From CALMNV01 sp035688975 (GTDB lineage Bacteria; Actinomycetota; Actinomycetes; Actinomycetales; Dermatophilaceae), in NCBI RefSeq assembly GCF_035688975.1, contig NZ_DASSMH010000057.1, positions 1-14,809 of the forward strand: 14,809 nucleotides of DNA. The letters are read 5' to 3'. The notes under the pieces are model-generated. The model was given only the letters and a program-made list of their open reading frames with translations, had not been told where the DNA came from and ran no database searches. Each line of letters begins with the position of its first letter. Position 1 is the stretch's first letter. Shown here piece after piece: positions 6,542 through 13,704 of the stretch. Both the position numbers and the translations under genes were made by a program.

Positions 6542-8062
6542 GTGACTGACAGAGAACGGGCACGGCTCTCGGCTGTCCCCGACCCGCCGGAGCAGCCGGA
6601 CGGGCGGGTCCTGTCGGAGCACGACGTGCGTCGCCTCTTCGTGCCGGCCACGACGCCGACCCTGCCGGATCTGCAGGTGCGTGCGGGGTGTGCCTCCAGT
6701 GCCGTCCGGGGGCCGGGCTTCGCGTGGTTCGAGGTCGTCGCGGCCCCCGACCGGGTCTCGCTCGTCGTCGGCGACACCGTGGCCGAGGGGCTCGTGGGCG
6801 CCTCCGCAGCCGCCCAGCTGCGCGGCGTCGTCGCCCAGGCGCTGGCGGCCGGGGCGGGCCCGGAGGAGGCGCTCGAGCAGCTGCAGCGGTATGCCGCCCA
6901 GACCCCGCAGGTCGCGGGCAGCAACGTCGTCGTGGCCGACGTCGACACCCGGACGGGCCGCGCCCGGCTGTGCCACCGTGGCCATCTGCCGCCCCTCGTC
7001 GTCGACCTGGGCGGCCGTCCCCGCTCGGTGGCCGTGGGCCCCTCCCCGCCGCTCGGCGTGCGGGGTGAGGCCGTCTCCGTGGACGACCGGCTCGGGGACG
7101 GCGAGACCCTCGTCCTCTTCAGCAACGCCCTGGTCGACCGCGGCACCGGCTCGATCACGCCACGGCTGCGGCGCCTGCGGCGCGACGTCGCGCACGACGT
7201 GCACGAGTCGCTGTCCGAGACGGTGTCCCAGGTGCTGTCCCACCGCGTGCGTGACGAGCGGGGGCGCTCCGACGACGCGACCGTCGTGGCGGCGCGGTAC
7301 CGCGCCCAGCCCCGGGCGCCCTTTCGGCAGAGTGCAATCCGCTCGACCGGCGACCAACGAGCCGCCCGGGTCGCCCTCCGGGCCTGGCTGCAGGAGTTCG
7401 ACGTCGGGGAGGGCACGCTCTTCGGCATCGAGCAGGCCGTCGCTGCCGCCCTCGCCCACCTGGGCAACGTGGCCCACGTCGGGGCCGCGTGCGAGGTGCA
7501 GGTGGAGGCCACGCTGGGGCAGGACGGCATCCTCACCGTGACCCTGCGGCATCGCTGCAGCGCGGCCTCGCGTGACGCCGGCTCCGCCTCTGGCGCGACG
7601 CGGGGGCTCGGCCTCATCCCGATGCTGCACCTCGTCGACGACATGGACGTGCGGCACGCCGACGACGGCATGGGCACGATCGTCCGACTGCGCCAGTCCG
7701 TTTCGGCCCCAACGCTCTTCCAGCCGTCAGAGGAGCTCGCCGTCGACACCAGCCCGGCTCCGCCGCTCGAGGCCTTCCTGCGCCGGGAGGGTGAGCGGCG
7801 GGTGCTCCTCGTCAGCGGACCGCTGCGGCCGAACACGCTCGAGGACCTCCGCCTCGCCCTCGCGGCCACGGCCGTGGGTGAGGCTCCCGTGGTCCTCGAC
7901 CTGTCCGACGTCACGGAGCTGGGTGGCGCCGGGCTGGCCCTGCTGCACCGGATCGTGGGCGTCGGCGCCGTGGAGCTGCGCGCCGCGACGGGCAGCCCGG
8001 CGTCGTCCGTCATGCGGTCGAGCGCGCTGCCCTTCGAGGTGTCGGGAGCCTTCGCCACGTGA
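6542..8062 (+). CDS. Three-domain partner-switching regulator: SpoIIE/RsbU-like + RsbW-like + STAS, catalytic residues degenerate
   Basis: This 506-residue protein joins three folds that are usually separate proteins. Residues 45-255 resemble the SpoIIE/RsbU PP2C phosphatase: GDTVAEGL (77-84) in place of GDVxGHGL, CHRGHLPPLV (144-153) for the AGHPP motif, LVLFSNALVD (190-199) for LLYTDGLVE, and SDDATVV (243-249). Residues 270-385 resemble an RsbW/SpoIIAB HATPase: the late motifs TRGLGLI (353-359) and GMGTIVRL (376-383) survive, but the N-box Glu and the DxGxG box are missing. Residues 405-505 are a STAS domain in which the usual DSSG phosphoacceptor motif reads GGAG (461-464). No N-terminal sensor domain is present. 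The GTG at 6542 has AGGAGAGG seven bases upstream; the frame is open to 6425 but lacks a better start. It is divergent from the sigma factor and its stop overlaps the ligase start. Fold assignments are firm; loss of activity is inferred. Confidence 0.88.
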   Translation: MTDRERARLSAVPDPPEQPDGRVLSEHDVRRLFVPATTPTLPDLQVRAGCASSAVRGPGFAWFEVVAAPDRVSLVVGDTVAEGLVGASAAAQLRGVVAQALAAGAGPEEALEQLQRYAAQTPQVAGSNVVVADVDTRTGRARLCHRGHLPPLVVDLGGRPRSVAVGPSPPLGVRGEAVSVDDRLGDGETLVLFSNALVDRGTGSITPRLRRLRRDVAHDVHESLSETVSQVLSHRVRDERGRSDDATVVAARYRAQPRAPFRQSAIRSTGDQRAARVALRAWLQEFDVGEGTLFGIEQAVAAALAHLGNVAHVGAACEVQVEATLGQDGILTVTLRHRCSAASRDAGSASGATRGLGLIPMLHLVDDMDVRHADDGMGTIVRLRQSVSAPTLFQPSEELAVDTSPAPPLEAFLRREGERRVLLVSGPLRPNTLEDLRLALAATAVGEAPVVLDLSDVTELGGAGLALLHRIVGVGAVELRAATGSPASSVMRSSALPFEVSGAFAT

Positions 8063-9072
8063 GGACCGACGCGTCGGGTCCGCACCCTGCGGCGCTGGGC
8101 CACGAGCCGCTGCCCGCGCTCGTGCGGCCGATGATGGCGGTGCTGCGCGACGAGCTGCCTCCCGACGACGACCGGTGGGCCTTCGAGCTGAAGTGGGACG
8201 GGGTGCGTGCCGTGGTCCACGTCGACGGCGGGCGACCGCGTGCCACGTCCCGGAACGACCAGGACATGACCGCCGCCTACCCCGAGCTGCGAGCCATGGC
8301 GGCGTCCCTCGGCTCCCGGCAGGTCGTGCTCGACGGCGAGATCGTGGCCCTCGACGAGCACGGGCGCCCGAGCTTCACCCGGCTCCAGCCGCGCATGCAC
8401 GTGACCAACCCGGCGCAGGTCCGCCGGCTCGAGAGCTCGACGCCGGTGACCTACCTCGTCTTCGACGTGCTGCACCTCGACGGCCGGTCCACCCTCGCCC
8501 TGCCGTACCGGGAGCGGCGCCGGCTGCTGGAGGGCCTTGGCCTCGACGGCCGCTCGTGGCGCACTCCCCCGGCGTGGTTCGGTGACGGGCCGGCGGTGCT
8601 CGAGGCGGCGGCGGAGCAGTCCCTGGAGGGCGTCGTGGCCAAGCGGCTCGACTCGACATACCAGCCGGGCCGGCGGTCCGAGTCGTGGGTCAAGGTCAAG
8701 CACCTGCGCACCCAGGAGGTCGTCGTCGGCGGCTGGAGACCGGGGGCCGGCCGCCGCAGCGGCAGCTTCGGCTCCCTGCTGCTCGGCATCCCCTCCGGGG
8801 ACGGGCTCGACTACGTCGGCAAGGTGGGGACCGGCTTCTCCGAGCGCATGCTCGAGGACCTGGCAGCGCGGATGAAGGCGCTGGAGACAACTCGTGACCC
8901 CTTCGCCGGCACGGTTCCCGCAGCCGACGCCCGCGAAGCCCACTGGGTCTCGCCCGCGCTCGTCGGAGAGGTGCGCTTCGGGGAGTGGACCCGGGACGGG
9001 CGCCTGCGCCACCCCGCCTGGCGGGGGCTGCGGCCCGACAAGGGCCCCTCCGACGTGGTACGCGAGTCGTGA
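8059..9072 (+). CDS. ligD: ATP-dependent DNA ligase, LigD-type ligase domain
   Basis: This 337-residue enzyme seals nicks or ends through an AMP-lysine intermediate. Motif I is ELKWDGVR (43-50) with the adenylated Lys45. Motif III is VLDGEIVALDE (90-100), with Glu93. Motif IV is LEGVVAKR (189-196), and motif V is WVKVK (210-214). The C-terminal OB-fold has YVGKVGTGF (252-260), and the closing RHPAWRGLRPDK is typical of LigD ligase domains rather than of LigB or LigC. The length is that of the isolated ligase domain, without polymerase or phosphoesterase parts. The GTG at 8059 shares bases with the TGA of the upstream regulator gene (GTGA), with GGGAG about ten bases upstream, so translation is probably coupled. 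Its natural partner, the LigD polymerase domain, is at 319-1293 on the other strand. Confidence 0.94.
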   Translation: MRTDASGPHPAALGHEPLPALVRPMMAVLRDELPPDDDRWAFELKWDGVRAVVHVDGGRPRATSRNDQDMTAAYPELRAMAASLGSRQVVLDGEIVALDEHGRPSFTRLQPRMHVTNPAQVRRLESSTPVTYLVFDVLHLDGRSTLALPYRERRRLLEGLGLDGRSWRTPPAWFGDGPAVLEAAAEQSLEGVVAKRLDSTYQPGRRSESWVKVKHLRTQEVVVGGWRPGAGRRSGSFGSLLLGIPSGDGLDYVGKVGTGFSERMLEDLAARMKALETTRDPFAGTVPAADAREAHWVSPALVGEVRFGEWTRDGRLRHPAWRGLRPDKGPSDVVRES

Positions 9073-9137
9073 GGCCTGCTGGGGTTGTGAGGCGTGCTGC
9101 GGTCGTGCGGGCTGCCGGGACTCGGGAGAGCTGGTCG

Positions 9138-9875
9138 ATGGTGGGGCGTGCGCGGGTGCACGCCTGGGAGTGCGGGCCGCAGGCCGGCGCGCCGGGCACC
9201 GTGGTGCTGCTGCCCGGCCTGGGCCTGCCGACGTATGCCCTCCGGGTCGCCCGGGAGGTCGGCAGGGCCGGGATGCGCAGCGTGCTGCTCGACCTGCCAG
9301 GCTTCGGGCGGCACGGAGGCCGCGCGGTCCCGCCCGACGTCGACGCCGTCGGGCGGGCCGCCGCGGCCTGGGTGGGGCAGCACGTCACCGGCCCGGTCGT
9401 CGTGGCCGGGCACTCGACGGCCGCCCAGGCCGCGCTCGGTGCCGCGCTCCTGCTCCAGCACGACCGCCGCGACGCCACGCTCGTCATGGCGGGGCCGACC
9501 TTCCGGCCCGCCCACCGGCGGTGGGGCCGGCTGCTGCTCGCCACGCCGGCCGCCTACCGCCGGGACCCGCCCACGGAACTGCTCCTGGCGCTGCCCGACC
9601 TCGTGCGCGGCCGCGTGGGCGTCGTCGCGGTCCTGCGATCGGGCCTCGCCGACGCCCCGGAGGAGCGCATCCGAGGGCTGACCCTGCCGCTCGTGCTCAC
9701 GGCCGGCGTGCGGGACAGCTACGCGCCGGCTGCGTGGCTCCAGGCCCTGCGGGCGGCCGCCCTACGCAGCCCGTCCGTGCGACTGGTGCGGCCCGAGGGC
9801 TCGCACAACAACCTCTACACGCACCCTGAGCAGGTTGCACGAGTGCTGGCGTCTCCCCTCGCCGGCGGGTGGTGA
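9138..9875 (+). CDS. Alpha/beta hydrolase
   Basis: This 245-residue protein has the alpha/beta hydrolase layout. It has an oxyanion-hole strand VVLLPGLGLPTYA (22-34), the strand VLLDLPGFGRHG (49-60), the nucleophile elbow GHSTA (91-95, Ser93), a likely acid Asp193 in TAGVRDSY, and His223 in EGSHNNLY. The elbow ends in Ala rather than Gly, which is tolerated in part of the family. The substrate is unknown. The ATG at 9138 is favoured because GGGAGAG lies seven bases before it. A GTG at 9069 overlapping the ligase stop (GTGA) is a real alternative and would add 23 mostly Ala/Arg/Val residues. It is probably the third gene of the regulator-ligase transcript. It ends 15 bases before the convergent epimerase gene. 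Confidence 0.85.
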   Translation: MVGRARVHAWECGPQAGAPGTVVLLPGLGLPTYALRVAREVGRAGMRSVLLDLPGFGRHGGRAVPPDVDAVGRAAAAWVGQHVTGPVVVAGHSTAAQAALGAALLLQHDRRDATLVMAGPTFRPAHRRWGRLLLATPAAYRRDPPTELLLALPDLVRGRVGVVAVLRSGLADAPEERIRGLTLPLVLTAGVRDSYAPAAWLQALRAAALRSPSVRLVRPEGSHNNLYTHPEQVARVLASPLAGGW

Positions 9876-9876
9876 G

Positions 9877-9889
9877 CGCCCGAGGGGCG
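9877..9889. terminator. Small hairpin between convergent genes
   Basis: CGCCC (9877-9881), loop GAG, GGGCG (9885-9889) form a 5-base-pair GC stem filling the 15-base gap between the hydrolase and epimerase genes. It could serve as a bidirectional transcription end. There is no T-run and the stem is short. Confidence 0.3.
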
Positions 9890-9890
9890 G

Positions 9891-10958
9891 TCACGTCAAC
9901 GCGCGACGCGCCACCGTCCCCTCGCGGGCGGCGCGCACGCAGGCGTCGAGGACGCGGCGGGGGCGCAGGGCCGGGCTCGCGGTGCCGGACCCGTCCGACA
10001 TGCCGCGGACCAGCTCGGCCAGCACGTCCAGCGCGGTGTGCCTCGGGTGCCACCCCAGCTCCTCCCGCGCGCGGCTGCTGTCGACCCACGGGGCCTCCAG
10101 CGCCATGTCCACCCAGCCGGGGTCGAGCGGGTGCAGGTGGGCGTGCCACGCCGCTGCGAGGAGGGCGCGGGCGTGCTCCCGTCGCAGCGGCACCGGCCGG
10201 GCACCGAGCGCCGCGGCGATGTCGGGACCGCGCAGCAGCGGCTCGGCGGCGATGTTGAACGGTCCGTGGGCGCGGCGCTCCACGACCCGGACGAGGGCGT
10301 CGGCGAGGTCCCGTGCGTGCACGAGCTGGATGCCGAAGCGCGGGTCCACCGGCAGGACCGGCACGTGGCGCAGGACGGCACCCGGCACGATGCCGGGCAG
10401 CCCGCACCGCAGCATCGGGCCGCCCGCGGCGTAGTGACCGACCAGGGCCGGCCTGAGCACGGCGACCCGGTCCTCGGCGCCGGCCGCCGCGGCGAGCCGG
10501 CGCAGTGTCGCCTCGGCGGCCACCTTGTGCTGGCTGTAGGTGGCCGTGGGGATGCCGCCCGGTGGCCACGTCTCGTCGACGAGCGAGGGGGTCGTCCGGG
10601 GAGAGTAGACCGCCACCGACGACGTGTGCGCGACGTGCGCGACGCCGACGTCGAGGGCGACCCGGACGACCCGTTCGAGGACCCCGACGGAGACCGCGCG
10701 CAGGTAGTCCGGACGCCGCATGGGGTGGAAGCCCCACGCGAGGTGCACCAGCGCGTCCGCCTCCGAGAGCAGCTCGCGCAACCGCGGCTCGGAGGCGGGC
10801 TGGGAGAGGTCGAGCGCCGTCCAGCGCGCCACGTCGTAGGGGGCGACAGGGGGCGGTGGGCGTCGGACCACTGCGCCGACCTCGTGGCCCCGACCGCGCA
10901 GCACGCCGAGCAGGGCGGTGCCGACGTTGCCGCTGGCGCCGGTCACGACGATCTTCAT
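9891..10958 (-). CDS. NAD-dependent epimerase/dehydratase (extended SDR)
   Basis: This 355-residue protein is an extended short-chain dehydrogenase. The N-terminal Rossmann motif GASGNVG (7-13) binds NAD(P). ALVHLAW (69-75) follows beta strand 4, TSSVAVYS (112-119) supplies the catalytic Ser/Thr region, and YSQHK (141-145) is the YxxxK pair. FNIAAEP and an ELGWHP-type C-terminal segment are typical of nucleotide-sugar epimerase relatives. The substrate cannot be named; family members act on nucleotide sugars or other hydroxy/keto compounds. About 30 basic residues extend past the usual end. The ATG at 10958 has AAGGAG four bases upstream. It is divergent from the membrane protein gene; TAGGAT at 11027-11022 is a possible vegetative -10 box without a recognisable -35. 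Confidence 0.9.
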   Translation of the reverse strand: MKIVVTGASGNVGTALLGVLRGRGHEVGAVVRRPPPPVAPYDVARWTALDLSQPASEPRLRELLSEADALVHLAWGFHPMRRPDYLRAVSVGVLERVVRVALDVGVAHVAHTSSVAVYSPRTTPSLVDETWPPGGIPTATYSQHKVAAEATLRRLAAAAGAEDRVAVLRPALVGHYAAGGPMLRCGLPGIVPGAVLRHVPVLPVDPRFGIQLVHARDLADALVRVVERRAHGPFNIAAEPLLRGPDIAAALGARPVPLRREHARALLAAAWHAHLHPLDPGWVDMALEAPWVDSSRAREELGWHPRHTALDVLAELVRGMSDGSGTASPALRPRRVLDACVRAAREGTVARRALT

Positions 10959-10997
10959 GAGGCTCCTTGGCCGTCGTTGGGCGGGGTCGGCCGGTCC

Positions 10998-11023
10998 GGT
11001 TCTCTGCCGGTGGTGCGGGGAAT
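10998..11023 (+). promoter_or_regulatory. Possible SigB/SigF-like promoter of the rhomboid-DUF2156 gene
   Basis: GGTT at 10998-11001 is followed after 16 bases by GGGAAT (11018-11023). It resembles the GGTTT-N16-GGGTAT type of SigF promoter, with one mismatch in the -10 box. It lies about 110 bases before the ATG at 11133 in the divergent intergenic region, for which I see no better promoter. Confidence 0.25.
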
Positions 11024-11132
11024 CCTACGGATGCCGTGGACCGTATGCCGTTGACGTGGCGCCGAAGTTGCGCCAGCGCAGCCCCCGAGAGATTTGCAGG
11101 ACGCGTCGACCGGTTCTGCGCGACCATGGAGC

Positions 11133-13259
11133 ATGGCGTCCTGGGGCCTGTTGGTCCGCCGGATCCCGTTGACGGTCGCGCTGCTCGCGCTCGTCGTCCT
11201 CCTGTCCCTGCTGACCGGCTCCTTGTGGGACCCCCTGCTCGCGCGGCCCCTCGGCGAGGTCGTCACGTATGGCCTGCCCTCGCTCCTCGCCGGGCACTGG
11301 TGGTCGGTGCTCACGGGAGCGTTCTTCGCCGCGATCCCGGTGCAATACCTGCCCATCCTCGTAGGGCTGGCCATCTTCGGCGGGTTCAGCGAGTGGCGGC
11401 TGGGAACTGCGCGTGCGGCCGTCGCCCTGCTCGTCGCGCACGTCACCGGAGTCCTCGGGGCGTCCGCCCTCCTCGCGGTCACGCGCGACCACGGCTACCT
11501 GTGGACCACGCAGCTGGCCCAGGTGCGCGACGCCGGGCCGTCCGCCGGCTTCCTCGGCGCCGCGGCCGCGGCGTCGGTGACCCTCGAGCCGCCGTGGCGT
11601 GGCCGGCTCCGCGCCGCTCTCGCGGCATACGTCCTGCTCTTCGTCATCGACATGGGCTCGCTCGCGGACCTCGAGCACGTCATCGCCGTGGGCGCCGGGC
11701 TGCTGCTCGGGCCCTACCTCGTCGGCCGGAGGCCGCGCTTCACCCGGCGGGCGCTGACCCGGCGCGACTTCCGCCTCCTCGCCTGCTGCTTCTTCGTCGT
11801 GGCCGCCCTCGAGGGACTCATCCAGCCGTTCACGGCCGCCGACGGACCGCTCGCGGCCACGTTGTCGAGCGAGAGGCGAGCCGAGGAGCTCGCGAACCGC
11901 GCCTTCCTCGCCGGGCTGATCCAAGCGGTCGTGTGGCTGTGGTTCGCCCGCAGCCTCTACAAGGGACGGCGCCGCGCGTGGCGGTGGGCCACCGGCCTGC
12001 TGTGGGTCGTCATCACGGTGCAGCTCCTCGGGGTCATCTTCATCGTCATCGTCGGCGAGCCCGGCGTGCTGGCCCTGCTCTACGAGGTCGTCGGCAACGC
12101 CTTCGGGCTCGGCGTCCTGCTCGTCGGGCGGCACGCCTTCCGCAACCCCTCACCGAGGCGCGCCCGACGCACGCACGGCAGCCTCGTCGCCCCCGCCACC
12201 GAGCAGCAGCGCCAGGTCGCGACCGCCCTGCTGCAGCAGGAGGGCACGGTGAACCGGCTCGCGTGGATGACGACGTGGCCGGAGAACCGGTGGTTCGAGA
12301 GCCACCGGGACGCCGGCTACGTCGCCTACCGCGTGCACGCCGGCGTGGCGATCGGTCTGTGCGATCCCGTGGCGAGCCGGAGCGAGGCCCGTGCGGACCT
12401 GCTCGGCTCGTTCGCCGACGCGGTCCGGAAGGCCGGGCTCGTGCCGTGCCTGTTCACCGTGACCGCAGAGGCGTCCCGGCACGCCCGCGCCCAGGGCTGG
12501 CACAGCCTGCAGGTGGCCGAGGAGGCCGTCATCGACCTCCCCGGGCTGACCTTCACCGGCAAGGCGTGGCAGGACGTGCGCACGGCCCTGAACCAGGCGA
12601 GCAAGCTGGGCATCACGCTGCGGCTCGGGCCCCTCGCCGACGCTCCGCGCGGCATCCAGCTGCAGGTCCAGGCCATCTCGGCGGCGTGGGTCGAGGACAA
12701 GGGCCTGCCCGAGATGGGCTTCACCCTCGGCGGCGTCGACGAGGCACTCGACCCGCACGTCCACGTCGGCGTCGCCGTCGACCCGGAGTCGACCGTGCAC
12801 GGCGTCACGTCGTGGATGCCGATCTACGACGTCGGCGGTGGCTCGCCGGTCGGGTGGACGCTCGACGTCATGCGCCGGCTGCCCGGTGGCTTCCGCTACT
12901 CGATGGAGTTCCTCATCTCCTCGGCGTGCACGTCGTTCCGTGAGGCCGGGTGCCGGGTCGTGTCGCTCTCGGGAGCGCCGCTCGCCCGGTCGACGGGCAC
13001 CAGCCGGGACGAGGGCCTCGACCGCGGGACGCTGGACGCCTTCCTGGACCGGCTGGGCGGCGCCCTCGAGCCCTACTACGGGTTCCGGTCGCTGCACGCC
13101 TTCAAGGCCAAGTTCCAGCCGCGCCTGGAGCCGCTCTACCTCGTCTTCCCCGACGAGGCGGACCTGCCGCGCATCGGGTTGGCCCTCAGCCGCGCCTACC
13201 TGCCCGACGCGGGCGTGCGGGACTTCCTCACGCTGGCGCGGTCCGGCCGGGGCAGCTGA
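11133..13259 (+). CDS. Rhomboid-like membrane domain fused to DUF2156 (MprF-type phosphatidylglycerol lysyltransferase-like) domain
   Basis: This is a 708-residue membrane protein. The N-terminal half has about nine hydrophobic segments (roughly 7-29, 64-85, 95-116, 138-151, 160-197 in two passes, 213-230, 254-272, 285-307, 311-332). The first six resemble a rhomboid fold: GPSAG carries Ser137 where rhomboids have GxSG, and EHVIAVGAG carries His182 like the TM6 His. The usual TM2 His/Asn residues of the oxyanion site are absent. From about 359 onward is a DUF2156 domain like the C-terminal catalytic half of MprF, which transfers lysine or another amino acid from tRNA to phosphatidylglycerol. 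NRLAWMTTWPENRWF, ALNQASKLGITLRL and YYGFRSLHAFKAKFQPRLEP are its characteristic blocks. The ATG at 11133 is favoured for placing the first helix near the N-terminus, but its ribosome site is poor. TTG at 11094 is an alternative. The lipid and amino acid substrates are not determined. Confidence 0.82.
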   Translation: MASWGLLVRRIPLTVALLALVVLLSLLTGSLWDPLLARPLGEVVTYGLPSLLAGHWWSVLTGAFFAAIPVQYLPILVGLAIFGGFSEWRLGTARAAVALLVAHVTGVLGASALLAVTRDHGYLWTTQLAQVRDAGPSAGFLGAAAAASVTLEPPWRGRLRAALAAYVLLFVIDMGSLADLEHVIAVGAGLLLGPYLVGRRPRFTRRALTRRDFRLLACCFFVVAALEGLIQPFTAADGPLAATLSSERRAEELANRAFLAGLIQAVVWLWFARSLYKGRRRAWRWATGLLWVVITVQLLGVIFIVIVGEPGVLALLYEVVGNAFGLGVLLVGRHAFRNPSPRRARRTHGSLVAPATEQQRQVATALLQQEGTVNRLAWMTTWPENRWFESHRDAGYVAYRVHAGVAIGLCDPVASRSEARADLLGSFADAVRKAGLVPCLFTVTAEASRHARAQGWHSLQVAEEAVIDLPGLTFTGKAWQDVRTALNQASKLGITLRLGPLADAPRGIQLQVQAISAAWVEDKGLPEMGFTLGGVDEALDPHVHVGVAVDPESTVHGVTSWMPIYDVGGGSPVGWTLDVMRRLPGGFRYSMEFLISSACTSFREAGCRVVSLSGAPLARSTGTSRDEGLDRGTLDAFLDRLGGALEPYYGFRSLHAFKAKFQPRLEPLYLVFPDEADLPRIGLALSRAYLPDAGVRDFLTLARSGRGS

Positions 13260-13263
13260 CCGG

Positions 13264-13301
13264 CGGGCCGCTCCCCGCAAGGCGCGTCAGGAGCGGGCCC
13301 G
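13264..13301. terminator. Stem-loop between convergent genes
   Basis: CGGGCCGCTCC (13264-13274) pairs with GGAGCGGGCCCG (13290-13301) through 11 base pairs with one bulged G and a 15-base loop. It lies after the stop of the membrane protein gene and covers the 3' end of the ChaB gene, so it could end transcription from both sides. There is no T-run. Confidence 0.4.
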
Positions 13302-13691
13302 GCGGGTGGCGCGGTCGTTCGCGCGCTGGATGGCGTCGACGAGCTCGGCCTTGCCCATGCGGGAGCGGCCGCGGATGCCGAGCCGTCTGGCGACCTCGTA
13401 GAGGTGGCGCTTGCTCGCGTTGGCGTCGACGCCACCCGCGGTGTCCCCACCCTTGCGGGCGGCGCGGCCCGACCGGCTCGCCTGGGCGTCGGAGGGCCCC
13501 TTCTTCGCCTTCGGCTCCCAGTGGTCGCCGACCTTCTCGAAGGAGTGCTTGAGCGAGGCGAAGGCCGTTCGGTGCGCCCGCTCCCCCTCGCCGTACTCCT
13601 CGACGGCCGCGTCGTGCGTCGCAGCCCAGGTCTCCTGAGCCTTTCTCGGTGACCGCTTCAGGGTCGAGGGCAGCTCGTCCTTGCCGGGCAT
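13287..13691 (-). CDS. chaB: ChaB-domain protein with C-terminal Rho-N/SAP-like domain
   Basis: This 134-residue basic protein has an N-terminal ChaB domain: PGKDELPSTLKRSPRKAQET (2-21), then THDAAVEEYGEGERAHRTAF (25-44) and the closing EKVGDHWEPK (52-61). A Lys/Ser/Gly-rich linker follows, and then SKRHLYEVARRLGIRGRSRM (93-112) with GKAELVDAIQRAN. This resembles the N-terminal domain of transcription factor Rho or a SAP motif, both nucleic-acid binding. ChaB was named as a cation-transport regulator in Escherichia coli, but its molecular role is poorly known; the basic composition and the second domain suggest DNA or RNA binding here. The ATG at 13691 has AGAGGAGA six bases upstream. It follows the CpaE-labelled small gene by 13 bases, so the two are likely co-transcribed. 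Confidence 0.88.
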   Translation of the reverse strand: MPGKDELPSTLKRSPRKAQETWAATHDAAVEEYGEGERAHRTAFASLKHSFEKVGDHWEPKAKKGPSDAQASRSGRAARKGGDTAGGVDANASKRHLYEVARRLGIRGRSRMGKAELVDAIQRANDRATRRARS

Positions 13692-13704
13692 GTGCGATCT
13701 CCTC

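Noticed and set aside
6337..9012. 891-residue open frame on the minus strand
   Set aside because: It is antisense to the regulator and ligase genes, whose domain motifs are clear. The translation is Arg/Ala/Gly/Pro-rich without recognisable motifs, as expected for a GC-rich shadow frame.
10967..12943. 658-residue open frame on the plus strand
   Set aside because: It is out of frame with the rhomboid-DUF2156 gene, highly Arg-rich and lacks any domain. The in-frame alternative has membrane helices and family motifs.
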